Shown here in pieces: positions 33,893-41,089 of a stretch of 64,000 bases of DNA; position 1 is the first letter of the stretch; each line of letters starts with the position of its first letter. The DNA comes from Rhodospirillales bacterium 24-66-33 (GTDB lineage Bacteria; Pseudomonadota; Alphaproteobacteria; Reyranellales; Reyranellaceae), in the NCBI GenBank assembly GCA_002281855.1, contig NCHQ01000023.1, positions 62,001 to 126,000 on the forward strand. The letters are read 5' to 3'. The position numbers and the translations under genes are program-made. Below the pieces are notes generated by a model, which was given only the letters and a program-made list of their open reading frames with translations, had not been told where the DNA came from and did no database searches.

Positions 33893-35581
33893 ATGGCTAC
33901 CGCATACCCGCGCCGCAGCGGCGCGCAGGTTCTGATCGACCAACTGCGTATCCACGGCACCGACACGATCTTCGGCGTGCCCGGCGAGAGCTACCTGGCC
34001 GCCCTCGACGCCCTCTACGCCCAGCGCAATTCCATTCGCTATGTCATCTGCCGCCAGGAAGGCGGCGCCTCCTACATGGCCGAGGCCTACGGCAAGCTGA
34101 CCGGCAAGCCCGGCGTCTGTTTCGTCACGCGCGGGCCCGGGGCCACCAATGCCAGCGTCGGAATGCATACCGGCTTCCAGGATTCGACGCCCATGATTCT
34201 GCTGGTCGGACAGGTTGCGCGCGAGCAGGCGGAGCGCGAGGCTTTCCAGGAAATCGACTATCGCCGCATGTACGGCCAGATGGCCAAGTGGGTGACCCAG
34301 ATCGAGGATGCCCGCCGCATCCCCGAGATCGTGAGCCAGGCCTTCCATCGCGCCATGAACGGCCGGCCCGGTCCGGTCGTCATCGCGCTACCCGAAGACA
34401 TGCTGGTCGACGAGGTCGAAGTGGCCGATGCCGGGCCCTACAAGGTCGCGCGCGGCGCGCCCGCGCCGGAAGATATGGCGACATTCCGCGAATTGCTGGC
34501 CGCGGCGAAGCAGCCGCTGGTCATCCTGGGCGGCGGTGGGTGGGACGCGAAGGCGTGCGACGACATCAAGGCGTTCGTCGAGGCAAACCACCTGCCGGTG
34601 ACGACCTCCTTCCGCAACCAGGACCTGATCGACAACCGCCATGACAATTTCGTCGGCGATCTCGGCCTCGGCGTGAACCCGCCGCTCGGCAAGCGCATCA
34701 AGGAGAGCGACCTCATCATCGCGATCGGTCCGCGTCTCGGCGAGGCCACCACCGGCGGCTACGCCATGTTCGACGTGCCGGTGCCGGCGCAGAAGATGGT
34801 GCATGTGCATGCCGGCGCCGAGGAGCTGGGCCGCGTCTACCAGGCGACCCTGCCGATCAACAGCGGCATGTCGCAGTTCGCCGCCGCGGCCAAGGCGATG
34901 AAGCCGGTCGATGCCTCCGCCTGGAAGGCGGGGGTCGCCGAAGCGCGTGCCGACTACCTGAAGAACATCGAGCCGACGCCGCAGCCCGGCTCGGCCAACC
35001 TCGCGGAGATCGTGGGCTGGCTGAACAAGCGTCTGCCCGACGACGTCATCGTCACCAACGGCGCGGGCAACTATGCCGGTTTCGTGCACCGCTTCTTCCA
35101 GTATCGCGGCTTCCGCACCCAGCTCGCGCCGACCAACGGTTCGATGGGCTACGGCGTGCCGTCGGCGGTGGCGGCGAAGATCGCCGCGCCCGGCCGCACC
35201 GTCGTGTCGTTCAGCGGCGACGGCTGCTTCCTGATGAACGGGCAGGAGTTCGCGACCGCCGTCCAGCACGGCGCGAACGTCGTGTTCATCGTGGTCGACA
35301 ACGGCATGTACGGCACGATCCGCATGCATCAGGAGCGTGAGTACCCGACGCGCGTCCACGGCACCGAGCTGAAGAACCCCGACTTCGCGGCCTATGCCCG
35401 CGCCTTCGGCGGTCATGGCGAGACGGTCGAGCGGACTGCCGATTTCGAGGCGGCGTTCGAGCGCGCCCTCGCCGCCGGCAAGCCCTCGATCATCCATGTG
35501 AAGACCGATGCCGAGGCGATCACCTCGCGCATCACCATGAGCAAGCTGCGCGAGCAGGCGCTGGCGAAGCAGAAGCACTAG
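33893..35581 (+). CDS. Thiamine-diphosphate-dependent enzyme, acetolactate synthase-like
   Basis: A 562-residue ThDP enzyme with all three domains. The N-terminal catalytic Glu is in CRQEGGASYMAEAYGK; the C-terminal ThDP/Mg motif is GDGCFLMNGQEFATAVQHGA with VVDNGMYG. It lacks an adjacent small regulatory subunit gene (ilvN), so it is probably a catabolic decarboxylase or carboligase such as a benzoylformate, glyoxylate or sulfoacetaldehyde type enzyme. Its partner gene is NIPSNAP. The substrate cannot be fixed. Confidence 0.88.
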   Translation: MATAYPRRSGAQVLIDQLRIHGTDTIFGVPGESYLAALDALYAQRNSIRYVICRQEGGASYMAEAYGKLTGKPGVCFVTRGPGATNASVGMHTGFQDSTPMILLVGQVAREQAEREAFQEIDYRRMYGQMAKWVTQIEDARRIPEIVSQAFHRAMNGRPGPVVIALPEDMLVDEVEVADAGPYKVARGAPAPEDMATFRELLAAAKQPLVILGGGGWDAKACDDIKAFVEANHLPVTTSFRNQDLIDNRHDNFVGDLGLGVNPPLGKRIKESDLIIAIGPRLGEATTGGYAMFDVPVPAQKMVHVHAGAEELGRVYQATLPINSGMSQFAAAAKAMKPVDASAWKAGVAEARADYLKNIEPTPQPGSANLAEIVGWLNKRLPDDVIVTNGAGNYAGFVHRFFQYRGFRTQLAPTNGSMGYGVPSAVAAKIAAPGRTVVSFSGDGCFLMNGQEFATAVQHGANVVFIVVDNGMYGTIRMHQEREYPTRVHGTELKNPDFAAYARAFGGHGETVERTADFEAAFERALAAGKPSIIHVKTDAEAITSRITMSKLREQALAKQKH

Positions 35582-35652
35582 GCAAGCAAGGCGGCCGGCG
35601 CGAGGCCCGAGCGACGGGCTTGCGTCCGGCCGTCGCCGACCTTATAGAGGCG

Positions 35653-35713
35653 GTCCGTGGAGATTTGAGCCGACCGGCTTGCGACCACGTTAAACATCGC
35701 TAAAAGGTCGGAG
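35653..35713 (+). promoter_or_regulatory. SAM-II riboswitch (metA-type) upstream of metZ
   Basis: Conserved blocks are GATTTGA...CCGACCGGCTTGC, then CCACGTTAAAC and GCTAAAA. The pseudoknot is visible: P1 CGTGG (35656-35660) with CCACG (35685-35689), and P2 CCGACC (35670-35675) with GGTCGG (35706-35711) crossing it. SAM-II senses S-adenosylmethionine in alphaproteobacterial methionine genes and is found here 85 bp before the metZ start. It would repress when SAM is abundant. Confidence 0.92.
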
Positions 35714-35721
35714 GTGCTCGC

Positions 35722-35754
35722 AAAGCCCCCGTCCTTCCAGGTCGGGGGCTTTTC
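35722..35754 (+). terminator. Leader terminator downstream of the SAM-II aptamer
   Basis: AAAGCCCCCG pairs CGGGGGCTTT (10 bp), with a small CCT/AGG internal stem and TTTTCGTTT following. It begins 9 bp after the aptamer, consistent with transcription attenuation in the metZ leader; the same hairpin may instead be the end of the upstream operon. Confidence 0.75.
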
Positions 35755-35797
35755 GTTTGCGTCGCCGGAAGGGCGCGCGGCGAGACAGGAGAGTGAG

Positions 35798-37009
35798 ATG
35801 GACGGTTCGATTCCCGTGAAGAAGGCGCAAGCCGACGTTTCGAAGTGGCGCACCCAGACCCGCGCGGTGCGTGGCGGGCAGATCCGCAGCAACTTCGACG
35901 AGACGTCCGAAGCGCTCTTCCTGACCTCGGGCTATGCCTATTCGAGCGCCGAGGAGGCCGAGGCCACCTTCAAGGGCGAGAGCAACCACTACCAGTATTC
36001 GCGCTTCGGCAATCCGACCGTCACCATGTTCGAGAACCGGCTGGCCGCGCTGGAAGGCGCCGAGGCCTGTCGCGCCACCTCGACCGGCATGTCGGCGGTG
36101 TTCTTCGCGCTGCTGGCGCTGCTCAAGTCGGGCGACCGCATCGTCGCGGCGCGCCAGCTCTTCGGCTCCTGCCACTACATCGTGACCGACCTGCTGCCGA
36201 AATACGGCATCGAGAGCGAGCTGGTCGACGGCGGCGATCTCGCCCAGTGGGAAAAGGCTTTGAGCCAGCCGACGCAGGCCGTGCTCTTCGAATCACCCTC
36301 GAACCCGATGCTCGACATCGTCGACGTGAAGGCGGTGTGCGACCTCGCGCACAAGGCCGGCGCCAAGGTCGTGCTCGACAACGCCTTCGCCACGCCGATC
36401 CTGCAGCGGCCGCTCGAATTCGGCGCCGACGTCGTGGTCCACTCCGCGACCAAATACATCGACGGTCAGGGCCGCACCCTGGGCGGCGCCGTGCTGGGCT
36501 CGAAGGAGTTCATCATCGACAAGCTGCAGCCGATCATCCGCAATACCGGCCCGTCCCTCAGCCCGTTCAATGCCTGGGTGCTGGTGAAGGGCCTGGAGAC
36601 GCTCGGCCTGCGCGTCGAGCGCCACTGCACCAACGCCCGCCGCGTTGCCGACGCGCTGGCCGCTCATCCGGCGATCGGCCGCGTACTCTATCCCGGCCGC
36701 CCCGACCACCCGCAGCATGCGCTGGCCGCCAAGCAGATGTCCGACTTCGGCGGCGTGGTGACGTTCGACGTCAAGGCGGGCAAGCCTGCGGCGTTCGCCG
36801 CGCTGAACCGCCTGCAGATCGTCGATATCTCGAACAATCTCGGCGATGCCAAGAGCCTGATCACCCATCCGGCGACGACGACGCACATGCGCATCGGCGC
36901 CGAGGAGCGCGCGAAGCTCGGCATCACCGACGGCACGATCCGCCTCTCGGTCGGCCTCGAGGATGTCGAGGACATCGTCGCCGACCTCATGCAGGCGCTG
37001 GACGCCTGA
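35798..37009 (+). CDS. metZ: O-succinylhomoserine sulfhydrylase
   Basis: A 403-residue PLP enzyme of the Cys/Met metabolism family. The Schiff-base lysine is Lys219 in VHSATKYIDGQGR; the substrate-binding HYQYSRFGNPT is typical of the MetZ clade. It forms homocysteine from O-succinylhomoserine and sulfide. The start ATG (35798) has AGGAG upstream and the longer open frame is rejected because it would enter the riboswitch. Controlled by the SAM-II leader; tenA follows 21 bp later. Confidence 0.93.
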   Translation: MDGSIPVKKAQADVSKWRTQTRAVRGGQIRSNFDETSEALFLTSGYAYSSAEEAEATFKGESNHYQYSRFGNPTVTMFENRLAALEGAEACRATSTGMSAVFFALLALLKSGDRIVAARQLFGSCHYIVTDLLPKYGIESELVDGGDLAQWEKALSQPTQAVLFESPSNPMLDIVDVKAVCDLAHKAGAKVVLDNAFATPILQRPLEFGADVVVHSATKYIDGQGRTLGGAVLGSKEFIIDKLQPIIRNTGPSLSPFNAWVLVKGLETLGLRVERHCTNARRVADALAAHPAIGRVLYPGRPDHPQHALAAKQMSDFGGVVTFDVKAGKPAAFAALNRLQIVDISNNLGDAKSLITHPATTTHMRIGAEERAKLGITDGTIRLSVGLEDVEDIVADLMQALDA

Positions 37010-37030
37010 CGCCGGCAGTCGGGGCAAGGA

Positions 37031-37642
37031 ATGTCGCTTTCGGCCGACCTGTGGGCGGCAAATTCCGACCTGGCGTCTCGCATCCTGTCGCACGGTTTCG
37101 TGCGCGGGCTGCGGGAAGGCTCGCTGCCGATCGAGTGCTTCAAGGGCTATGTCGCGCAGGACGCTTATTTCCTCGAAGCCTTCGCCCGCGCCTACGCCTT
37201 CTGCCTCGCCAATTCGCGCTCGCGCGAGGATCTGTACGGGTTCGCCGGCCTGATCGCCGGCGTCCTGCAGGAGCTCAAGCTCCATAAAGGTTATGCCGAA
37301 CGCTGGCGGGTCGATCTCGACGGTGTCGCGCCCATCGAGGCCACGCGCGCCTATGTCGACTTTCTTCTCGAGACGGCGCGGCGCGGCAATCTCGGCGAGA
37401 CGATCGCGGCGATGACGCCGTGCATGCGGCTCTACGCCTTCCTCGGCCGTTCGCTGGCGGCAAACAGCGTGGCCAAGCTCTATTCGGAATGGGTGAAGAC
37501 CTATGCCGATCCGGGTTTCGAGGCGCTGGCCGCCCAGCTCGAAGCCCTGCTGGACCTGCATGCACAGGACACCGAGGCCGTGCGCGCCCACTATCGCCGC
37601 GCCATGGAACTCGAGCTCGGCTTCTTCGCCGCCCACATCTAG
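37031..37642 (+). CDS. tenA: TenA-family (thiaminase II) protein
   Basis: A 203-residue all-helical protein of the TenA/HetO family: FVRGLREGSLPIECFKGYVA, QDAYFLEAFARAYAF, and late YRRAMELELGFF are characteristic. TenA salvages thiamine breakdown products by hydrolysing aminopyrimidine. The catalytic Cys of canonical TenA (around residue 135) appears replaced or shifted: MTPCMRLYAFLG holds the only Cys nearby, which fits. The position behind metZ links sulfur and thiamine metabolism; it probably shares the SAM-controlled message. Confidence 0.85.
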   Translation: MSLSADLWAANSDLASRILSHGFVRGLREGSLPIECFKGYVAQDAYFLEAFARAYAFCLANSRSREDLYGFAGLIAGVLQELKLHKGYAERWRVDLDGVAPIEATRAYVDFLLETARRGNLGETIAAMTPCMRLYAFLGRSLAANSVAKLYSEWVKTYADPGFEALAAQLEALLDLHAQDTEAVRAHYRRAMELELGFFAAHI

Positions 37643-37687
37643 AGCGTTTCCGGACGAGATAGAATCGAGCCGAGCATCTCAACACTG

Positions 37688-37782
37688 ACCTCACCCTGAG
37701 GAGCGAACGCAGTGAGCGTCTCGAAGGGTGGGCACGCGCACCCCATCGGTTGCCCATCCTTCGAGACGCCGTGCCGGGAGGG
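37688..37782. repeat. BIME-like intergenic repeat, copy C (right end cut)
   Basis: Starts ACCTCACCCTGAGGAGCGAA, then GCGTCTCGAAGGGTGGGCAC and the return half CCCATCCTTCGAGACGCCG, but lacks the terminal GCTCCTCAGG...TGAGG block, ending in GGGAGGGGTTTTT. It precedes the AAACGAA-array repeat by 30 bp, so two repeat families sit side by side in the 275 bp between tenA and the MarR gene. Confidence 0.8.
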
Positions 37783-37811
37783 GTTTTTGCAGGTGCCGGC
37801 GGGAAACATCA

Positions 37812-37917
37812 GCGGTATCAGGATACCTGTTTCCGGGGTGCGACTCTCGCTTCGTTTATTGCGTTTATTTCGTTTGATTCGTTTATTTGCCAGGACTGGG
37901 GCTTTTCCAGCGCCCTG
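37812..37917 (-). repeat. AAACGAA-array repeat element, copy 2 (inverted)
   Basis: On the minus strand it runs from AAAAGCCCCAGTCCTGGC, through AAATAAACGAATCAAACGAA and ATAAACGCAATAAACGAAGC, to GCGAGAGTCGCACCCCGGAA and ACAGGTATCCTGATACCGC. Aligned block by block with copy 1 at 5835 it shares the borders, array and GCGAGAGTCGCACCC core while differing in detail. It abuts the stop codon of the MarR gene exactly. Confidence 0.75.
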
Positions 37918-38367
37918 TCAGAGCGGCGCCAGTTTCTCCATCGAGCGATCGAGGGCGCCGTGCAGGTCGGCGGTCAGCTTCGTGCCCATCGCCGTCCGCA
38001 CCTCCTGCTCGGCCTCGGCCCATAGCGGCAGCGCGCGCTTGAACAGGGCGCGGCCGGCCGGCGTCGCGACCAGCTCGTGCCGGCGCTTGTCGCCCGCGGC
38101 CGCCCGTTCGATCACACCGGAGGCCAGCAGCGGACGCAGGTTGCGCGTCAGGGTGGTGCGATCGGTCGCCAGAATCTCCGACAGTTCGGTGATGCTGAGG
38201 GGGCCGCGCGCAATCACATGCCCCAGCAGCGAGAACTGCGAGATGCGCAGGCCGGTGGGCGCGAGGTGCCGGCTGTAGAGCTGGGTCACCCGTCGCGCCG
38301 CGCTGCGCACGCGAAAGCAGGTGCACTCGCTGGGCGACAGGCGGGCCGGGGGAGAATCGGCGGTCAT
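37918..38367 (-). CDS. MarR-family transcriptional regulator
   Basis: A 149-residue winged-helix regulator: LYSRHLAPTGLRISQFSLLG, then LSITELSEILATDRTTLTRN (recognition helix) and the wing GDKRRHELVATPAGRALF. It diverges from a hotdog thioesterase gene across 66 bp containing a 16-bp palindrome, so it probably represses the thioesterase and itself. Ligand unknown. Confidence 0.88.
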   Translation of the reverse strand: MTADSPPARLSPSECTCFRVRSAARRVTQLYSRHLAPTGLRISQFSLLGHVIARGPLSITELSEILATDRTTLTRNLRPLLASGVIERAAAGDKRRHELVATPAGRALFKRALPLWAEAEQEVRTAMGTKLTADLHGALDRSMEKLAPL

Positions 38368-38408
38368 GGGGCGAGACTATCGCCGCTTCTTGCGCCGGCA
38401 AAGTCCCA

Positions 38409-38424
38409 ATGTGTATATGCACAT
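38409..38424. promoter_or_regulatory. Palindromic operator in the MarR/thioesterase intergenic region
   Basis: ATGTGTATATGCACAT is a 16-bp near-perfect dyad (ATGTGyATATrCACAT), the size and symmetry expected of a MarR dimer site. It is centred 18 bp before the thioesterase ATG and 49 bp from the regulator ATG, between divergent genes. Confidence 0.75.
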
Positions 38425-38433
38425 AAAATCGCG

Positions 38434-38919
38434 ATGGAGACGGGCATGGCTGCAGAGGCGGGATATGGCGTGGTGCCGATCGAGCAGGCGCGCACCCTGG
38501 ACGGGCTGGATCTGTTCAAGGGCCTGCTGGAGGGACGCTATCCGGCGCCGCCGATCTCCCGGACGCTGGGTTTCAACCTGATGGAAGTCGAAGCCGGGCG
38601 CGTGCAGTTCGGCTACACGCCGGTCTTCGAGCATTACAACCCGCTGGGCACGGTCCACGGCGGCATCGCCGCAACCTTGCTCGACTCGGTGATGGGCTGC
38701 TGCATCCACACGATGCTGAAGGCCGGCAGCGGCTACACGACCGTCGAGATCAAGGTTAACTACGTGCGCGCCATGACCGACAAGACCGGGCCGGTCCGGG
38801 CCGAGGGCAAGGTCATCAATGTCGGGTCGCGCATCGCCACCTCCGAGGGCCGCCTGACCGACGCTTCCGGCAAGCTGCTCGCCCACGGAACGACGACCTG
38901 CCTGATCTTTCCGATTTAG
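38434..38919 (+). CDS. PaaI-family hotdog thioesterase
   Basis: A 161-residue single-hotdog protein: LGTVHGGIAATLLDSVMGCC holds the conserved H-G-G and catalytic D of PaaI-type acyl-CoA thioesterases; TVEIKVNYVRAM follows. It would release CoA from an aromatic or acyl thioester. Control by the divergent MarR gene is inferred. It is followed by the CDF-like gene 14 bp later. Confidence 0.88.
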   Translation: METGMAAEAGYGVVPIEQARTLDGLDLFKGLLEGRYPAPPISRTLGFNLMEVEAGRVQFGYTPVFEHYNPLGTVHGGIAATLLDSVMGCCIHTMLKAGSGYTTVEIKVNYVRAMTDKTGPVRAEGKVINVGSRIATSEGRLTDASGKLLAHGTTTCLIFPI

Positions 38920-38933
38920 CCTAAGCTGGCGGC

Positions 38934-39842
38934 ATGCAGAAAGCGGCCGCCGAACAAAAGCTCCTGAAACTCTCCATCGCTGTCACCATCGGGGTGGCGT
39001 CGGTCGGCGTCCTGTTCGGCCTGCTGTCGGGATCGATGTCGATCGTGTTCGACGGCGTCTTTTCGGCGATCGACGCAGCCATGTCCGTCCTCGCCCTGCT
39101 CGTGTCACGCCTGGTGAGCCGGGTGGCCGACAATCGCCGCTTCCAGTTCGGCTACTGGCATATCGAACCCATGGTGCTGGCCTTCAACGGCGGCACGCTG
39201 ATGCTGCTCTGCTTCTATGCCTTCCTGAACGCATCGGGCAGCTTCCTGGACGGCGGGCGCCGGCTCGATTTCGACTGGGCGATGGCTTATGCCGCCGCCG
39301 TCGGCGTCGTGGCATTCGGCATGTTCTTCTATGCCCGGCACCGCAATCGGCAGATCGGGTCGGATTTCGTGCGCCTCGATGTACAGAGCTGGTTGATGTC
39401 AGCCGCCATCACTTCGGCGCTGCTGCTGGCGTTCGCGGTCGCGTGGACCCTCGAGGGCACCCGCTACGCCCATCTCACGCCCTATGCCGATCCGCTCATC
39501 CTGGCGGTGCTTTCTCTCTTCCTCGTCTTTGTGCCGGTTCACACCGTGCGCCGTGCGCTGACTGAGATCCTGCTGATCACGCCGCCCGAACTCGACGCGC
39601 GCGTCCGCCAGGTGATGGATGAGATGGTCGTGCGGCACGGCTTCAACACCTACTCCAGTTACGTGGCCAAGGTGGGACGCGCCCAGTTCATCGAGATTCA
39701 CGTCGCCGTTCCGGCTCAAACCCCGATCGACAGTGTGGGAAAGGCCGATGCGATCCGGCGCGAGATTGCCGAGGCGATCGGCGGCGAGGGTCCGAATCGC
39801 TGGCTCACGATCGACTTCACCGCCGCCCCCCGGTGGCTGTAG
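38934..39842 (+). CDS. Cation diffusion facilitator-like transporter with altered metal site
   Basis: A 302-residue six-helix membrane protein with a C-terminal ferredoxin-like domain (RQVMDEMVVRHGFNTYSSY onward), the CDF layout. The four zinc ligands of YiiP site A are not intact: helix 2 reads FDGVFSAID (the second Asp position is Ser) and helix 5 reads DVQSWLMSA where H-x-x-x-D is expected. It fits the COG3965 'predicted Co/Zn/Cd transporter' branch. The ion transported, or whether one is, is uncertain. Confidence 0.78.
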   Translation: MQKAAAEQKLLKLSIAVTIGVASVGVLFGLLSGSMSIVFDGVFSAIDAAMSVLALLVSRLVSRVADNRRFQFGYWHIEPMVLAFNGGTLMLLCFYAFLNASGSFLDGGRRLDFDWAMAYAAAVGVVAFGMFFYARHRNRQIGSDFVRLDVQSWLMSAAITSALLLAFAVAWTLEGTRYAHLTPYADPLILAVLSLFLVFVPVHTVRRALTEILLITPPELDARVRQVMDEMVVRHGFNTYSSYVAKVGRAQFIEIHVAVPAQTPIDSVGKADAIRREIAEAIGGEGPNRWLTIDFTAAPRWL

Positions 39843-39903
39843 ACGGGTTTGACCTTTCGGCCGGAAACTCCCATGTCAGAGGCCGGAAGGAATTCGCCCG
39901 CGC

Positions 39904-40296
39904 ATGTACAAGTCCACAACCCGTTCCGTTCAGGTGACGGTCGAGCCGCAATATCTGCCCGACCAGTCGGAGCCGGAGAAGTCACAATTCGTATGGGCCT
40001 ATACGGTGCGCATCGAGAACAGGGGTGATGTCGCGGTGCAGTTGCGCAGCCGGCACTGGAAGATCACCGACGGGCTCGGCCGCCTTCAGGAGGTCAAAGG
40101 GCCTGGTGTCGTCGGCAAGACGCCGTTGCTGCGCCCGGGCGAGGTCTTCGAGTACACTTCCGGGACGCCACTTTCCACGCCATCCGGCATCATGAGCGGC
40201 ACGTATCAGATGGTGGACGAGGCGGGCGTGAAGTTCGACATCGAGATTCCGACCTTTTCGCTCGACACGCCGACGGCGCAGCGCAGCCTCAACTAG
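39904..40296 (+). CDS. apaG: ApaG protein
   Basis: A 130-residue beta-sandwich protein of the ApaG family: YTVRIENRGDVAVQLRSRHW, DGLGRLQEVKGPGVVGKTPL and PLSTPSGIMSGTYQM are diagnostic. Its role (once linked to Co2+ resistance, fold similar to FBXO3/polymerase delta-interacting domains) is poorly defined. It lies 27 bp before folE. Confidence 0.94.
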   Translation: MYKSTTRSVQVTVEPQYLPDQSEPEKSQFVWAYTVRIENRGDVAVQLRSRHWKITDGLGRLQEVKGPGVVGKTPLLRPGEVFEYTSGTPLSTPSGIMSGTYQMVDEAGVKFDIEIPTFSLDTPTAQRSLN

Positions 40297-40323
40297 GCTG
40301 CCCGGATCAAGGGGAGTAAGACG

Positions 40324-40950
40324 ATGAACAAGATGGCGAAGCCGCGCGAGGTCGTTTCGCTCGCCACCGGCCAGTCCCGGCCCTCGCGCGAGGAGGCCGA
40401 GGCGGCCGTCCGCACGCTGATCCGCTGGGCCGGCGACGATCCCGTCCGCGAGGGCTTGGCCGGCACACCGGATCGCGTCGTCCGCTCCTACGAGGAGTTC
40501 TTCGCGGGCTACGACCAGGATCCGCGCGACATGCTGCAGCGGACCTTCGAGGAGGTCGAGGGCTACGACGAGGTCGTGGCGCTGCGCGACATCCGGCTGG
40601 AATCGCATTGCGAGCATCACATGGTCCCGATCATCGGCAAGGTCCATGTCGGCTACCTGCCGGACAAGCGGGTGGTCGGCATCAGCAAGCTCGCCCGTGT
40701 GGTGGATGCCTATGCCCATCGCCTGCAGATCCAGGAGAAGCTGACGGCGCAGATCGCCAACACGCTGCAGGAGGTCCTCCAGCCGCGCGGTGTCGCCGTC
40801 GTCATCGAGGCGGCGCACCAGTGCATGACCACGCGCGGCGTCCATAAGTCGGACGTGACCATGGTGACCAGCCGCATGCTGGGGGCCTTCCGGAACAATG
40901 GCGAGACACGGCGCGAATTCCTGAGCATGATCGGCCGCTCGTCGATTTAA
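40324..40950 (+). CDS. folE: GTP cyclohydrolase I
   Basis: A 208-residue enzyme that makes dihydroneopterin triphosphate from GTP, first step of folate and pterin synthesis. Zinc ligands are Cys96 and His99 in SHCEHHMVP and Cys167 in HQCMTTRGV; GISKLARVVDAYAHRLQ is the family core. Canonical length. Followed by repeat copy B. Confidence 0.95.
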   Translation: MNKMAKPREVVSLATGQSRPSREEAEAAVRTLIRWAGDDPVREGLAGTPDRVVRSYEEFFAGYDQDPRDMLQRTFEEVEGYDEVVALRDIRLESHCEHHMVPIIGKVHVGYLPDKRVVGISKLARVVDAYAHRLQIQEKLTAQIANTLQEVLQPRGVAVVIEAAHQCMTTRGVHKSDVTMVTSRMLGAFRNNGETRREFLSMIGRSSI

Positions 40951-40954
40951 CTTC

Positions 40955-41066
40955 CCCCTCATCCTGAGGAGCGCGCCCCGGCGCGCGTCTCGAAGGATGG
41001 GATCCAGCAGAGTTGTTGCCCACCCTTCGAGACGTCGCGCTCGCGCGGCTCCTCAGGGTGAGGTCG
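40955..41066. repeat. BIME-like intergenic repeat, copy B (complete)
   Basis: The fullest copy: CCCCTCATCCTGAGGAGCGC, GCGCGCGTCTCGAAGGATGG, spacer, GCCCACCCTTCGAGACGTCG, and CGGCTCCTCAGGGTGAGG. Outer arms CTCATCCTGAGGAGC/GCTCCTCAGGGTGAG and inner arms CGTCTCGAAGG/CCTTCGAGACG pair, giving a two-stem palindrome. It is the reference for copies A and C. Confidence 0.85.
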
Positions 41067-41089
41067 GAATAGAGTGAGCAAGGGACATC

